The notes beneath the pieces are model-generated. The model was not told the origin of the DNA. It searched no databases and saw only the letters and a list, made by a program, of their open reading frames with translations. A stretch of 64,000 nucleotides of DNA from JAFGDI01 sp963662515. GTDB taxonomy: Bacteria; Planctomycetota; Phycisphaerae; Sedimentisphaerales; SM23-30. Shown one piece after another: positions 52,955 through 61,102 of the stretch (the stretch's first letter is position 1; the number at the start of each line of letters is the position of its first letter). A program made the translations under genes and the position numbers. The stretch covers positions 62,001 through 126,000 of the forward strand of contig OY759675.1 in assembly GCA_963662515.1 (NCBI GenBank), given 5' to 3'.

Positions 52955-53773
52955 ATGGGGTATAGTATTTGTCTGAAGTTATTTAGTATGGGTTTTGTTG
53001 CTTTGACCGGTTTTAATGATGTGGTGTCTTTGAGTAAGAAAGAGCCAGTAGAGCCTTCGTGCAAGGTTAATAAGCCGCTGGTCAGGATATATGCTGCTCA
53101 GGAAAAAAATGAATACTTTGTTGTGGGTAAACCAGGGGCGATTACTACCTCATCTCCGGCGACAATATACATAAGCAATGTTAATGACGGGACCAGAACA
53201 GAAGCCCATCTTGCTGATGATTACAGCTTTATGGCAAAAATAAATGCTGCACCGGGTGATAAGCTCAGGGTGAATGCCCAGAATCAGCAGGGCAAAAAAA
53301 GCTATGGTACATTTGATGTTACTGGTGCAGAAGTGCCTTATCAGCAACAGGTTATAGTAGATAAAGCTCTTGCTCAGCCAGCGGTTAAGACCTATGATAT
53401 ATCTGACCAGTCTAGTGATACTTCCAATGATAACGCTATTGTTCCCGTTGGTTCACACGCTCAGGTACAGACAATTTATGCTGATGAAATGGCTTTTAAT
53501 GCCCAGCCATCTCAAGGGACTAATCTTTCGGTTGTAGTTATGATAATTAATACCGATACCGGCGATGTTGTTTCAACGACTAAGATCAGTGGCAAATCCA
53601 GAGCTTATGCAGAAAAATCGCAGGATAATTTCCGTATTATGATAGATCGCATTATTGACCGTTGTACCAATATAGTTGAGTCGGAGATATTCCGGCCTGA
53701 TTTCCCCAGAAACGATCATTCCGAACAGCCGTTAAACAATGATAATGGTGAGGTTTCGCCTGCAGCCCACTGA
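52955..53773 (+). CDS. Hypothetical protein
   Basis: 272 residues. A hydrophobic start (YSICLKLFSMGFVALTGF) could be a weak signal peptide or anchor. Residues about 55-130 (PGAITTSSPATIYISN, then AAPGDKLRVNAQNQQGK) look like a beta-sandwich of the Ig-like type. The rest is polar with an amphipathic helix near 225-240. GGGAG lies ten bases before the ATG. I recognise no family. It converges with the LolA-like gene. Confidence 0.6.
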   Translation: MGYSICLKLFSMGFVALTGFNDVVSLSKKEPVEPSCKVNKPLVRIYAAQEKNEYFVVGKPGAITTSSPATIYISNVNDGTRTEAHLADDYSFMAKINAAPGDKLRVNAQNQQGKKSYGTFDVTGAEVPYQQQVIVDKALAQPAVKTYDISDQSSDTSNDNAIVPVGSHAQVQTIYADEMAFNAQPSQGTNLSVVVMIINTDTGDVVSTTKISGKSRAYAEKSQDNFRIMIDRIIDRCTNIVESEIFRPDFPRNDHSEQPLNNDNGEVSPAAH

Positions 53774-53810
53774 GTTCCGGGTCGCAACTGGGTTGACTCG
53801 GCTATTGGAG

Positions 53811-54647
53811 TTATTTGGTCTTTTCCAGCGGGGTTACTTCCTCGGTCCAGCCGGCAGGTGTTTTGGGCATGGCAAAGATCGTATCTTTTATCGAGCTGTC
53901 TATCTCAATATTTGACCAGATAACCGTATTTTCTTCATAGTCTTGTTTTACATAGCAGATCTGGGTGGGCAGGTAATTAGCCTGACTTACCCACAGTTCG
54001 ACCAGCTTATATTCTTTGGCATAAGATGTTTCGGGTTTCGGGGTAAGGGTCAGGCAAACGGCATTTTCCTGGCTGGTACGGCGGGGGGTGTCGTTAAGTT
54101 TTACCTCGAAATATTCTCTGACATCATGGGTTTTTATGGCAAAGGGTAAGGGGAAAGGGCCATGGCCCAGTCTAAAAGCCTCTCGGTCCTGACGATTTTC
54201 GGCCACTTCCCATTTTTGTACTGTTTTGGTCTGGGCATTAGTACGAACTACCCAGAGGCCATCGAAATAATAGTCCTCATCAAACTTGATCGGTTTGGCC
54301 TGACTTTCAGGGTCCATAAGGTCGATCTCGGTAAGGTCCTCGAAATGTATGCGGGCCAGAATAGAGTTGGCATCGACCTTATAGTATAATTTTCCTGTTC
54401 TGACAGACTGAGAATCAATTAGAGATTGTATAATGTCATATTTCATATCTGCTTGATATGAATTAAGTTGCAGACATGCCTTTTCGATCTTGTCAAGTAA
54501 TGTCACTATTTCAGTATCATTTTCCAAAGCTATACTACTTATGACCGCCTGGTTATTGGTTTTAGCCTGGCTTATAGTATTTGGCTCCTGTCCGTATAAA
54601 TCAGGGCTCAGAAAAAGAGAAGTTATTAATATAAGTCTGCTTATCAT
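53811..54647 (-). CDS. LolA-like outer membrane lipoprotein carrier protein
   Basis: 278 residues with a signal peptide (ISRLILITSLFLSPDLYG). The mature part shows the LolA/LolB beta-barrel pattern: SYQADMKYDII, then GKLYYKVDANSILARIHFED and PETSYAKEYKLVELWVSQAN, then PTQICYVKQDYEENTVIWSN. It may carry lipoproteins or another lipid-bound cargo across the periplasm. Family membership is by pattern and not certain; such proteins in planctomycetes are often annotated as DUF-type LolA homologues. Confidence 0.7.
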   Translation of the reverse strand: MISRLILITSLFLSPDLYGQEPNTISQAKTNNQAVISSIALENDTEIVTLLDKIEKACLQLNSYQADMKYDIIQSLIDSQSVRTGKLYYKVDANSILARIHFEDLTEIDLMDPESQAKPIKFDEDYYFDGLWVVRTNAQTKTVQKWEVAENRQDREAFRLGHGPFPLPFAIKTHDVREYFEVKLNDTPRRTSQENAVCLTLTPKPETSYAKEYKLVELWVSQANYLPTQICYVKQDYEENTVIWSNIEIDSSIKDTIFAMPKTPAGWTEEVTPLEKTK

Positions 54648-54801
54648 ATTTTACCTTAATTCCATTGTCGGTTAAAACTTTTGTTGCTTTACCAGTTGCA
54701 CTATCCAACTGTAAAGTCGGTTTTATGCCCCACTTATTACAACAGGAATTAATGATATGTTCAATAATAATTGCGGTGGATAATTTAAGTTCTGGTATCA
54801 A
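54601..54801 (-). CDS. Possible small gene or gene remnant
   Basis: A 66-codon frame with a TTG start at 54801, lying in the gap before the LolA-like gene and overlapping its start by 47 bp. The composition (SCCNKWGIKPTLQLD, KVLTDNGIKVKYDK) looks protein-like, but there is no ATG and no clear ribosome-binding site. It could be a remnant. Treat as doubtful. Confidence 0.25.
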   Translation of the reverse strand: MIPELKLSTAIIIEHIINSCCNKWGIKPTLQLDSATGKATKVLTDNGIKVKYDKQTYINNFSFSEP

Positions 54802-54862
54802 AAGATACTCAGGTTGCGGCTTAGCGACTGTAACCTGTCTTACAGCAGGTAGTTATGATATG

Positions 54863-56503
54863 TTAACTCAAGGCTATATACTGTTGGCCAGCCAGAGTAA
54901 AGCTGGTTAGTTGCCAGACTTTGCAGGTAAGATCCTGTTCGTCAGCGGCCAGCAGGGCCTGGTCGCACAGGTCGCCGTGATTTACGCCGGAGATTATCGC
55001 CAGATGGGCAGGAGAGTCAGCTTTCAGGTTCAGATGCCGATAACGAGTGGCCAATACACCACTATGGTCATTGAGCCAGTTGCTGATTTCGTCTATCAAT
55101 ATATTTATGTCATACTGCTGGTAAAGGCAGCAGAGTAAGACAATTATCGTCCCGCCGGGCGTGGCAAGCAATCTGGCATTAGAGAACAGCTCGTTAAAAG
55201 ACCGATGTTCCAGAGGTATGATACTGTCAGAGCCAGTAAGTGTTGCGAAATTGAGCGAAATGGCCCCGCAGATATCACTGTCATTACCGACCGAACAGTT
55301 TATAGCCAGTGGATTAAGCTGGGTTGGACCGGCTGAATGGCTTGTGCCCGGTCGCACTATGACCAGTTCACGATATTTCTCGCTTTTATTTTCCTTCTCG
55401 AGCGATTTTACATAATTGAGATAGTTAAATGTGTTATCTTCTCTGATTCCAGCTTCATTTTCTCTTGGGTCTGAGCAGGATGGCTTATAATTGCAGTTGA
55501 AACTGACAGTCGGTTTTTTATCTGTTAGTTCTTCATCAGTTTTGATCGTATCGCTGTCGATCGAATAAGTGTCGCTCTGGCAGACATAACAATCTTTATC
55601 ACTGAGGGGTTGGGGTTCTGGCTGCTCTGTTTGCGTATCAAGACCGGCATCTGCCAGGTTCAGGGCCAGAGCCTCGCTTTCAGTAAGGCCGTTATCGTCC
55701 AGAGGCCTTATCTCTTTTTCAGGATAGGCCAGGACTGTTCCTGCCGGTACGATCACCCGATTGATGAATTTACGGGCCGTTTCAGAAAACTTATAGAATG
55801 CCCTGTCTGCTTGTTCTGTAGTTTCAGCATCACAGATAAAAAGCTGGATATCCTGGTCGTCTTCAATATTATTGATAACAGATTTCAGTGTTTGGTATGC
55901 CCTGACAATACCATCAGAGGTGGTGTCAGAGATTATGGTGACACAATCAGCCCGGCTGATTATCTCATTTATACGACCGGCAAAAGAAGGGTCTATATTG
56001 AGAATGATAATATCATAATTTTCACCCCGTTCATTTATCAGGGGTATGAGCTCGCTGGCTGGTCCTTCGGTTTCTGCTATTATTTCCGGCTCGGCGATTG
56101 TGTCGTCATTAAATATCTCTTGCAGGCTCAGTTCATACTGGTCAATACTGACAAGCATTATTCGCTGGTCATGCTGCGCCTGATATCTGGCATAATCTCT
56201 AACTTTGGTGTAAGGGTCGCGTAGATGATAGGCCAGTACTATCTCACCTGCCAGACTGTTGTCGAGGTCAGAGTTGTCCTCTGGTGTAAATTCTGAATTA
56301 CCGTAGAGATTTGAGGCAGATATTATTTCTGGTTCAGATTGTATTGCCTTGAGTTCTGATACATCTTGTGCTTGAGGGGCCTGGCGAACAGGCCGATTGG
56401 CAGCCGGTTTATCGCCTTGTGTTTGGTCATTAAGTTGTGAAAGGAACAGATGAGCTATTGACTCTATACCTCTTTTTGCTCTTTCGCTTTTATTTTCGTC
56501 CAT
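54863..56503 (-). CDS. ParA/MinD-like protein without Walker A, unknown
   Basis: 546 residues from ATG 56503, which has GGGGG seven bases upstream; a start at 56545 has none. Residues about 85-290 follow the MinD/FlhG pattern: SLAGEIVLAYHL, RIMLVSID, YDIIILNIDPSF, ADCVTIISDTTSDGIVRAYQ. A GK(T/S) P-loop is absent, so it may be a pseudo-ATPase, like some pilus and chemotaxis positioning proteins. The N- and C-terminal regions are acidic and not recognised. It lies 200 bp downstream of the ParA-CBM gene on the same strand. Confidence 0.6.
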   Translation of the reverse strand: MDENKSERAKRGIESIAHLFLSQLNDQTQGDKPAANRPVRQAPQAQDVSELKAIQSEPEIISASNLYGNSEFTPEDNSDLDNSLAGEIVLAYHLRDPYTKVRDYARYQAQHDQRIMLVSIDQYELSLQEIFNDDTIAEPEIIAETEGPASELIPLINERGENYDIIILNIDPSFAGRINEIISRADCVTIISDTTSDGIVRAYQTLKSVINNIEDDQDIQLFICDAETTEQADRAFYKFSETARKFINRVIVPAGTVLAYPEKEIRPLDDNGLTESEALALNLADAGLDTQTEQPEPQPLSDKDCYVCQSDTYSIDSDTIKTDEELTDKKPTVSFNCNYKPSCSDPRENEAGIREDNTFNYLNYVKSLEKENKSEKYRELVIVRPGTSHSAGPTQLNPLAINCSVGNDSDICGAISLNFATLTGSDSIIPLEHRSFNELFSNARLLATPGGTIIVLLCCLYQQYDINILIDEISNWLNDHSGVLATRYRHLNLKADSPAHLAIISGVNHGDLCDQALLAADEQDLTCKVWQLTSFTLAGQQYIALS

Positions 56504-56703
56504 TATTCGCCCCCAGTGTTCATCCTTGAACACCTGATAACACATTTGCTATCACTGAAAAACGCAGTCTTGTAATAAACAGAAATACCCTGTGTCTTTT
56601 GAGACGCAAGGTTAATCTGTTTTTATCTTGGTTTTAGTATTTTATAGCCGCCTTCAGTTATGAATACATGAACTCTGGCAGTCTATGAATGATTATGTTG
56701 TTA

Positions 56704-57930
56704 TTAAACCATTTCCAGTACAGAGTTCATTTCGCCAAACTCATTGGCAACTGCGCTGGAATTATATGGATCCTGCTGCCAGCGACCATCAACTACATAG
56801 CGATACTGATAGCGTCCGGAATCAAGCTGAAGTCTGGTGAACCAGCGTCCGTCCGGGCTTTTTTCCAGAGGAGTATCTTCCGGTTTCCAGCCATTAAACT
56901 CGCCAGCTATCTGAACATTTTTAGCATGTGGGTACATAGCAACAAAGGTTACATTTGAGCCTTCCTGTTTAATACCATAGAAATCGGCGATCTTCTGCTG
57001 AACATCTTTGGTAAGTACCGGCTCATGATTGTTCTTACTGATCGCCGGTGATGCACCGATAAGCAGCTCAGATTCAGCCAGAAGCTCATCAGCGGATTTG
57101 CTTATCTTACGCAGGGCTTTTTCAACAGTTTCAACTGCTGGTTTGAAGTTATCTTTGGCCAGATTAGCATTTTGTACGATCTCATTTGCCAGAGAAACAA
57201 AATCTTTCATACCCTTGCTGTTAGGGTCATATTCAGTAATAGGCTGACCGAAGCTGGCAGCCTCTTTGAGCTTGGTATTGAAATTGATAATGGTGTTAAA
57301 CATTATGTCTGAGTAATTACGACGCAGTTCGTTGAGTATTTCGCGTGCAAGTTTGGTGCGAACATCGTACATACTTGCCAATACTTTGACAGTAATGTCC
57401 TGATGACATTGTTTTCTCAGCACTTCAAGGGTTTCGAGCTGTTTTTGCAGTCCGTGCATAGCGAAATAGCCAGTTTCAACTGGAATAACCACTTCATCAG
57501 AGGCTCTCAGAGCGTTGAAGGTAAGAATACCTACGCCGGGCGGGCAGTCTATAACTACATAATCATATTCCCGGGCGTCGCGAGCCAGTACGCTTTTGAG
57601 CAGGTCTTCGCGTCCTTCGGTCTGATTAAGCTGTGGTTCCAGGGCGGCCAGTTCTATGCCGGCTGGAGACAGGTCAAAGTTATGCGCTATCTGCCAATTG
57701 ATGTTTTTTAGTGTGACTGGCTTATCAGAATTAACTGAAATAAGCACATCATATATATTCTGTTCGACCTGATCTTCAGGAACAGCCAGCCCCACGGCGC
57801 AGTGAGTCTGAGGGTCCATATCGATCAGCAGAGTTCTGTGACCAAGGCTGGCCAGGCAGGCCGCCAGGTTCATCGATACTGTTGTCTTACCACATCCGCC
57901 TTTTTGGTTTATTACAGATAAACACCGCAT
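56704..57930 (-). CDS. ParA ATPase fused to a glycogen-binding (CBM48/AMPK-type) domain
   Basis: 408 residues from ATG 57930 (GAGAGG upstream); a TTG at 57945 is rejected. Residues 1-240 or so are a canonical ParA ATPase: deviant Walker A KGGCGKTT at 10-17, LLIDMDPQTH, and VVIDCPPGVG. After a helical linker, residues 325-408 form a CBM48/AMPK1 glycogen-binding beta-sandwich: VQIAGEFNGWKPEDTPLEK, then DGRWFTRLQLDSGRYQYRY and DGRWQQDPYNSS, with the sugar-stacking Trp in NGWKP and DGRWQQ. The ATPase part should position cargo on the nucleoid. The carbohydrate domain suggests glycogen granules or a CBM-bearing enzyme as cargo, which is inference. Confidence 0.92.
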   Translation of the reverse strand: MRCLSVINQKGGCGKTTVSMNLAACLASLGHRTLLIDMDPQTHCAVGLAVPEDQVEQNIYDVLISVNSDKPVTLKNINWQIAHNFDLSPAGIELAALEPQLNQTEGREDLLKSVLARDAREYDYVVIDCPPGVGILTFNALRASDEVVIPVETGYFAMHGLQKQLETLEVLRKQCHQDITVKVLASMYDVRTKLAREILNELRRNYSDIMFNTIINFNTKLKEAASFGQPITEYDPNSKGMKDFVSLANEIVQNANLAKDNFKPAVETVEKALRKISKSADELLAESELLIGASPAISKNNHEPVLTKDVQQKIADFYGIKQEGSNVTFVAMYPHAKNVQIAGEFNGWKPEDTPLEKSPDGRWFTRLQLDSGRYQYRYVVDGRWQQDPYNSSAVANEFGEMNSVLEMV

Positions 57931-58417
57931 AAAAACACCTCTCAATAATAAATAACAGAGGCCAAAAATACATTACTACTTTTCGGAGCAGACTTCCGGG
58001 TCTGGTCCGATAACATTCTGCCCCAGATGAAATCAAACTGGGGTTATATTTCAAGGTAACAAAACAAACAGAGGGAATTGACCAGACCATTGCGTTCTCG
58101 CCCGAGCTATTGCTCCAGGTACAATGAGAAATATTTTGCCTGCTATGAGAGAGCAGGCGGCCTGTAATACTGCTGAGGGTTCCGGACAGGCAACCCAGCA
58201 TTTGTCCCCATATCCCTGGGAACCATCGATCAATCCTTTGATTTTTACTGTTACAGCTTAGCTCCGCTAAGGTCGTACAGTATGCTGACAGCAGGCAAAA
58301 ATACTTTTCCTGATGCTACTATCAGCATTCAATACGAGTTATCGGCTCACAATTTTCTAAAACTTTACTAATTTACCATTATTTTAGAAAAAAAGCTATT
58401 TTTAATACTGAAAATAA
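57931..58417 (-). ncRNA. Candidate structured leader upstream of the ParA-CBM gene
   Basis: A 490-bp gene-free stretch before the ParA-CBM gene, with several perfect inverted repeats: GGTCTGGTC/GACCAGACC (57999-58007 with 58080-58088) enclosing CCCCAG/CTGGGG (58021-58043), GCCTGCT/AGCAGGC (58138-58158), GGTTCC/GGAACC (58178-58224) and CTTAGC/GCTAAG (58257-58271). The stems are nested or side by side, as in a cis-regulatory RNA. I recognise no known class. The strand is assumed from the downstream gene. Confidence 0.4.
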
Positions 58418-58444
58418 ATAAAAAAGCGGGTTTATGGCCCGCTT
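58418..58444 (-). terminator. Terminator of the lipoprotein gene
   Basis: AAGCGGG pairs with CCCGCTT, followed on the minus strand by TTTTTTATTTATT. Confidence 0.85.
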
Positions 58445-58481
58445 TGCAAAAATTATTCATTATTAAAGGTCTTTTTTGGTC

Positions 58482-59159
58482 TTACCATTTAACCAGCCAG
58501 TCGAAAGCACCTCTTGTGTGGACGCTCATGGTGTATATATCGCTGTTTTCATGTTGTTCCAGGCGTATTTTACACTCCCCGGCGGTAGTATGTATATAGG
58601 TAAACCCGTTTTCAGTAGTGATATCAGTTATGTCTCGTGGGGCGGCTTCCAGTTTTGCAATACCAAGCCCCAACACCATTGATGCCAGGTTCATCAGGTC
58701 GGTTGTCTCCTGCTCATTGGAAAATGACTTTGTGTCATTTCTCAGTGATTCGTGACAGAAGCGTAAAATTGCCATATCTCGCTGGGCATTACTCTCATAA
58801 GGCTTGATCATAATATTTTGAGGCACTCTGGCTTCTACTACTATGCGTAGTTTTACATCATTGAAGTCTTTGGTACGGCTCATATAGACATACCGGCTTA
58901 AAAGTGAGCTGGTCGGATCAATAGTGGCTATAGCGGCTTCGCGATGGAATTTTCCTTTATTATTGAGCAGAGATATTTTATCAGTGGTCTGTAATACCTT
59001 TTCATGGGCAAAGAGATTGAGTATTTCATCACTGGTACTCTGGCCAACTGTAATCTGGCGGAAGTTAGCTTCTATAGGCATTGGCTTATTGCTCTGGCAG
59101 CCGGCAGAGAAAAAAGCTGCAACACTGAGAGCAAGAAATGCTTTAACTGTTCTTATCAT
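58482..59159 (-). CDS. Lipoprotein, unknown
   Basis: 225 residues. The signal peptide ends in the lipobox SAGC (Cys21). The start of the mature protein (FRQITVGQSTSDEILNLFA) resembles the SmpA/OmlA motif of Bam-complex lipoproteins, but the rest does not follow it clearly. A second segment (DITDITTENGFTYIHTTAG) is beta-like. AGGAG lies ten bases before the ATG, and a strong terminator follows the stop. Single gene. Confidence 0.7.
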   Translation of the reverse strand: MIRTVKAFLALSVAAFFSAGCQSNKPMPIEANFRQITVGQSTSDEILNLFAHEKVLQTTDKISLLNNKGKFHREAAIATIDPTSSLLSRYVYMSRTKDFNDVKLRIVVEARVPQNIMIKPYESNAQRDMAILRFCHESLRNDTKSFSNEQETTDLMNLASMVLGLGIAKLEAAPRDITDITTENGFTYIHTTAGECKIRLEQHENSDIYTMSVHTRGAFDWLVKW

Positions 59160-59449
59160 AAATATATCTCCTGGTTTTAGTAGCTGTTTTATGAGTTATG
59201 AAACATATTAATATAGTATATTATACTACGAGCTATATGCCATGTTGTTTAACATAACAGAGAAAAACAGCCCGTCTGCAATTTATCTTTCTACAAAGTA
59301 GAAAGTTACAGTCATTAATACCTTACTTTATCGTAAATTTCAAGGTGATAACTTAACAAAACATTCCCGGTTAGATTTATTTTTTCTGACAGGGGGTATG
59401 AGTTCGGCAATCTTGGTGTTAGTGAGCCGATTTTGGCCAGGAGATCGTT
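59160..59449. other. Intergenic region
   Basis: AT-rich sequence upstream of the lipoprotein gene. A TATAAT-like box at about 59219-59224 on the minus strand could be part of its promoter, but no good -35 box is seen. Confidence 0.4.
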
Positions 59450-59525
59450 TAAAAAGAAAAACCACAAAGCCTTTGACAATGAAATCGGCAGTAAGATACC
59501 AGATGTGCTGTCAATAGCTTTGTGG
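59450..59525 (-). terminator. Terminator of the phosphomannomutase gene
   Basis: On the minus strand CCACAAAGC and TTGACA pair with TGTCAA and GCTTTGTGG (plus-strand arms 59462-59478 and 59509-59525), followed by TTTTTCTTTTT. Confidence 0.75.
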
Positions 59526-59550
59526 CTTGAAATTAGTGATCGGGGGTTGG

Positions 59551-60921
59551 TTAGTGGTTAACCGGCTCACCCAGCATGGCCTTAATTTCACTGAACTTTT
59601 CCTGAAGCAGTTGGGCAGACTTGGCTTCAACATTCAGTCTCAATAGCGGCTCAGTATTACTGGCCCGGCAATTGAACCACCAGTCGCCGCACTCAACTGT
59701 GACACCATCAAGCCAGTCGCCCTTGCCATACTTGGCTTCCAGTTTCTTCATTGTGCCTTCTTTATCTTCTACCTCGAAATTCACTTCGCCGCTGGTATGG
59801 TAAACCTTATAAGGAGCGAAAAGCTCACTTATCGGCTTGTTATTCATAGAGATAACATTAAGCAGGTGAACCAGGGTTATCATGCCGCTATCGGCAAAGA
59901 AGTTATCGCGATAGTAGAAATGACCGCTCAGTTCGCCGCCAAAGACTGCTTTTGAGTCTTTGAGGGTTTTTTTCATGAACGAATGGCCTACTCTTTCGCG
60001 TCTGGGCACACCACCACAACGAGTAATAGTCTCTTTCAGAGCCCAACTGCTGCGAAGGTCGTAAACTATAGCAGAGCCTGGGTTGGTTTTGAGGAAATAT
60101 TCAGCCAGCAGGGCGGTGAATATGTCGCAACCGATAGTATTGCCTTTTTCATCAACAACTACCAGGCGGTCAGCGTCGCCATCGAAACACACGCCAACAT
60201 CGGCATTATGCTCTTTAATTGCGTCTTTTAGTTCCTTTAAGTTGCCTTCTACCAAAGGGTTAGGGTCGTGATTAAATGTGCCGTTAGTTTCGGTATTGAG
60301 CAGTATAAGATCGATATCGAGGTCGCCGAATATCTTTGGTACTGACTTGCCGGCCATACCGTTAGAGCAGTCAACGACTATCTTGACTTTCTTGAGATCG
60401 CTGGTAAGGAACTGAAGCACATGAGCTTTATATGGCTCATAGAGGTCCATTTCAGTTATTTTGCCCTGACCGGCGGCAGCTGTATGTCTCAACGAGCTGG
60501 CAATATGCTGGATTTCTTTAAGTCCGGTATCAGAGCCGATCGGACGGGCCTTTATGCCGCTTATTTTGAAACCATTATATGGGGCTGAGTTATGGCTGGC
60601 AGTAGTCTGAACGCCACCGCAGGTACCCAGATAATTGATAGCAAAGTAGATTTGCGGGGTATCGATCATACCTATATTAATGACATTGGCACCTGAGCCG
60701 GTCATGCCGTCCATAAGGGCCTTTACCAAAGATGGGCTGTGAGTACGCATATCGTAGCCAACTACTACCGATTGAGCGTTTTGCTGGCCGCGTTCATAGC
60801 CTTCCAACAGACTGCGGAGAAACTGAGCCGAAGCATGACCTATCTTCCAGGCGGCATCTTCATCTAACTGTGAGCCGTAAAGCCCTCTGATGTCATAAGC
60901 TTTGAATATCTTCTGATCCAT
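59551..60921 (-). CDS. Phosphomannomutase / phosphoglucomutase
   Basis: 456 residues of the alpha-D-phosphohexomutase family (AlgC/ManB type). FKAYDIRGLYGSQLD opens the protein, the phosphoserine loop TTASHNSAPYNGFK has Ser109, the Mg-binding DGDADR is at 247-252, FGGELSGHFYYRDN is the sugar loop and RASNTEPLLRL the phosphate site. It interconverts hexose 1- and 6-phosphates for nucleotide-sugar synthesis. The usual TASHNP reads TASHNS here. Single gene with its own terminator. Confidence 0.94.
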   Translation of the reverse strand: MDQKIFKAYDIRGLYGSQLDEDAAWKIGHASAQFLRSLLEGYERGQQNAQSVVVGYDMRTHSPSLVKALMDGMTGSGANVINIGMIDTPQIYFAINYLGTCGGVQTTASHNSAPYNGFKISGIKARPIGSDTGLKEIQHIASSLRHTAAAGQGKITEMDLYEPYKAHVLQFLTSDLKKVKIVVDCSNGMAGKSVPKIFGDLDIDLILLNTETNGTFNHDPNPLVEGNLKELKDAIKEHNADVGVCFDGDADRLVVVDEKGNTIGCDIFTALLAEYFLKTNPGSAIVYDLRSSWALKETITRCGGVPRRERVGHSFMKKTLKDSKAVFGGELSGHFYYRDNFFADSGMITLVHLLNVISMNNKPISELFAPYKVYHTSGEVNFEVEDKEGTMKKLEAKYGKGDWLDGVTVECGDWWFNCRASNTEPLLRLNVEAKSAQLLQEKFSEIKAMLGEPVNH

Positions 60922-61102
60922 ATATAGTTTTCCTTTTTGCTATATCTCTCTTAACGGCCAGTTTCATTGTGCCAGCCCGAAACAAATCAGCGCAATTATA
61001 ATACAAATCTACCCTGTGTCAACCTTTATAAGGTTTTGCACATGTTTTGCACATAGTGATGTGATATGTTTAAGATGTTTCTCTTCAAGCAGTTATGATA
61101 AA

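Noticed and set aside
22291..58011. Shared 10-mer ATCGGACCAG in the flagellin leader and in the ParA-CBM leader
   Set aside because: A single 10-bp match between two 500-bp regions is close to chance and the flanks do not align.
57931..58417. RNase P, tmRNA, SRP or 6S RNA in the ParA-CBM leader
   Set aside because: None of the conserved core motifs of these RNAs is present on either strand.
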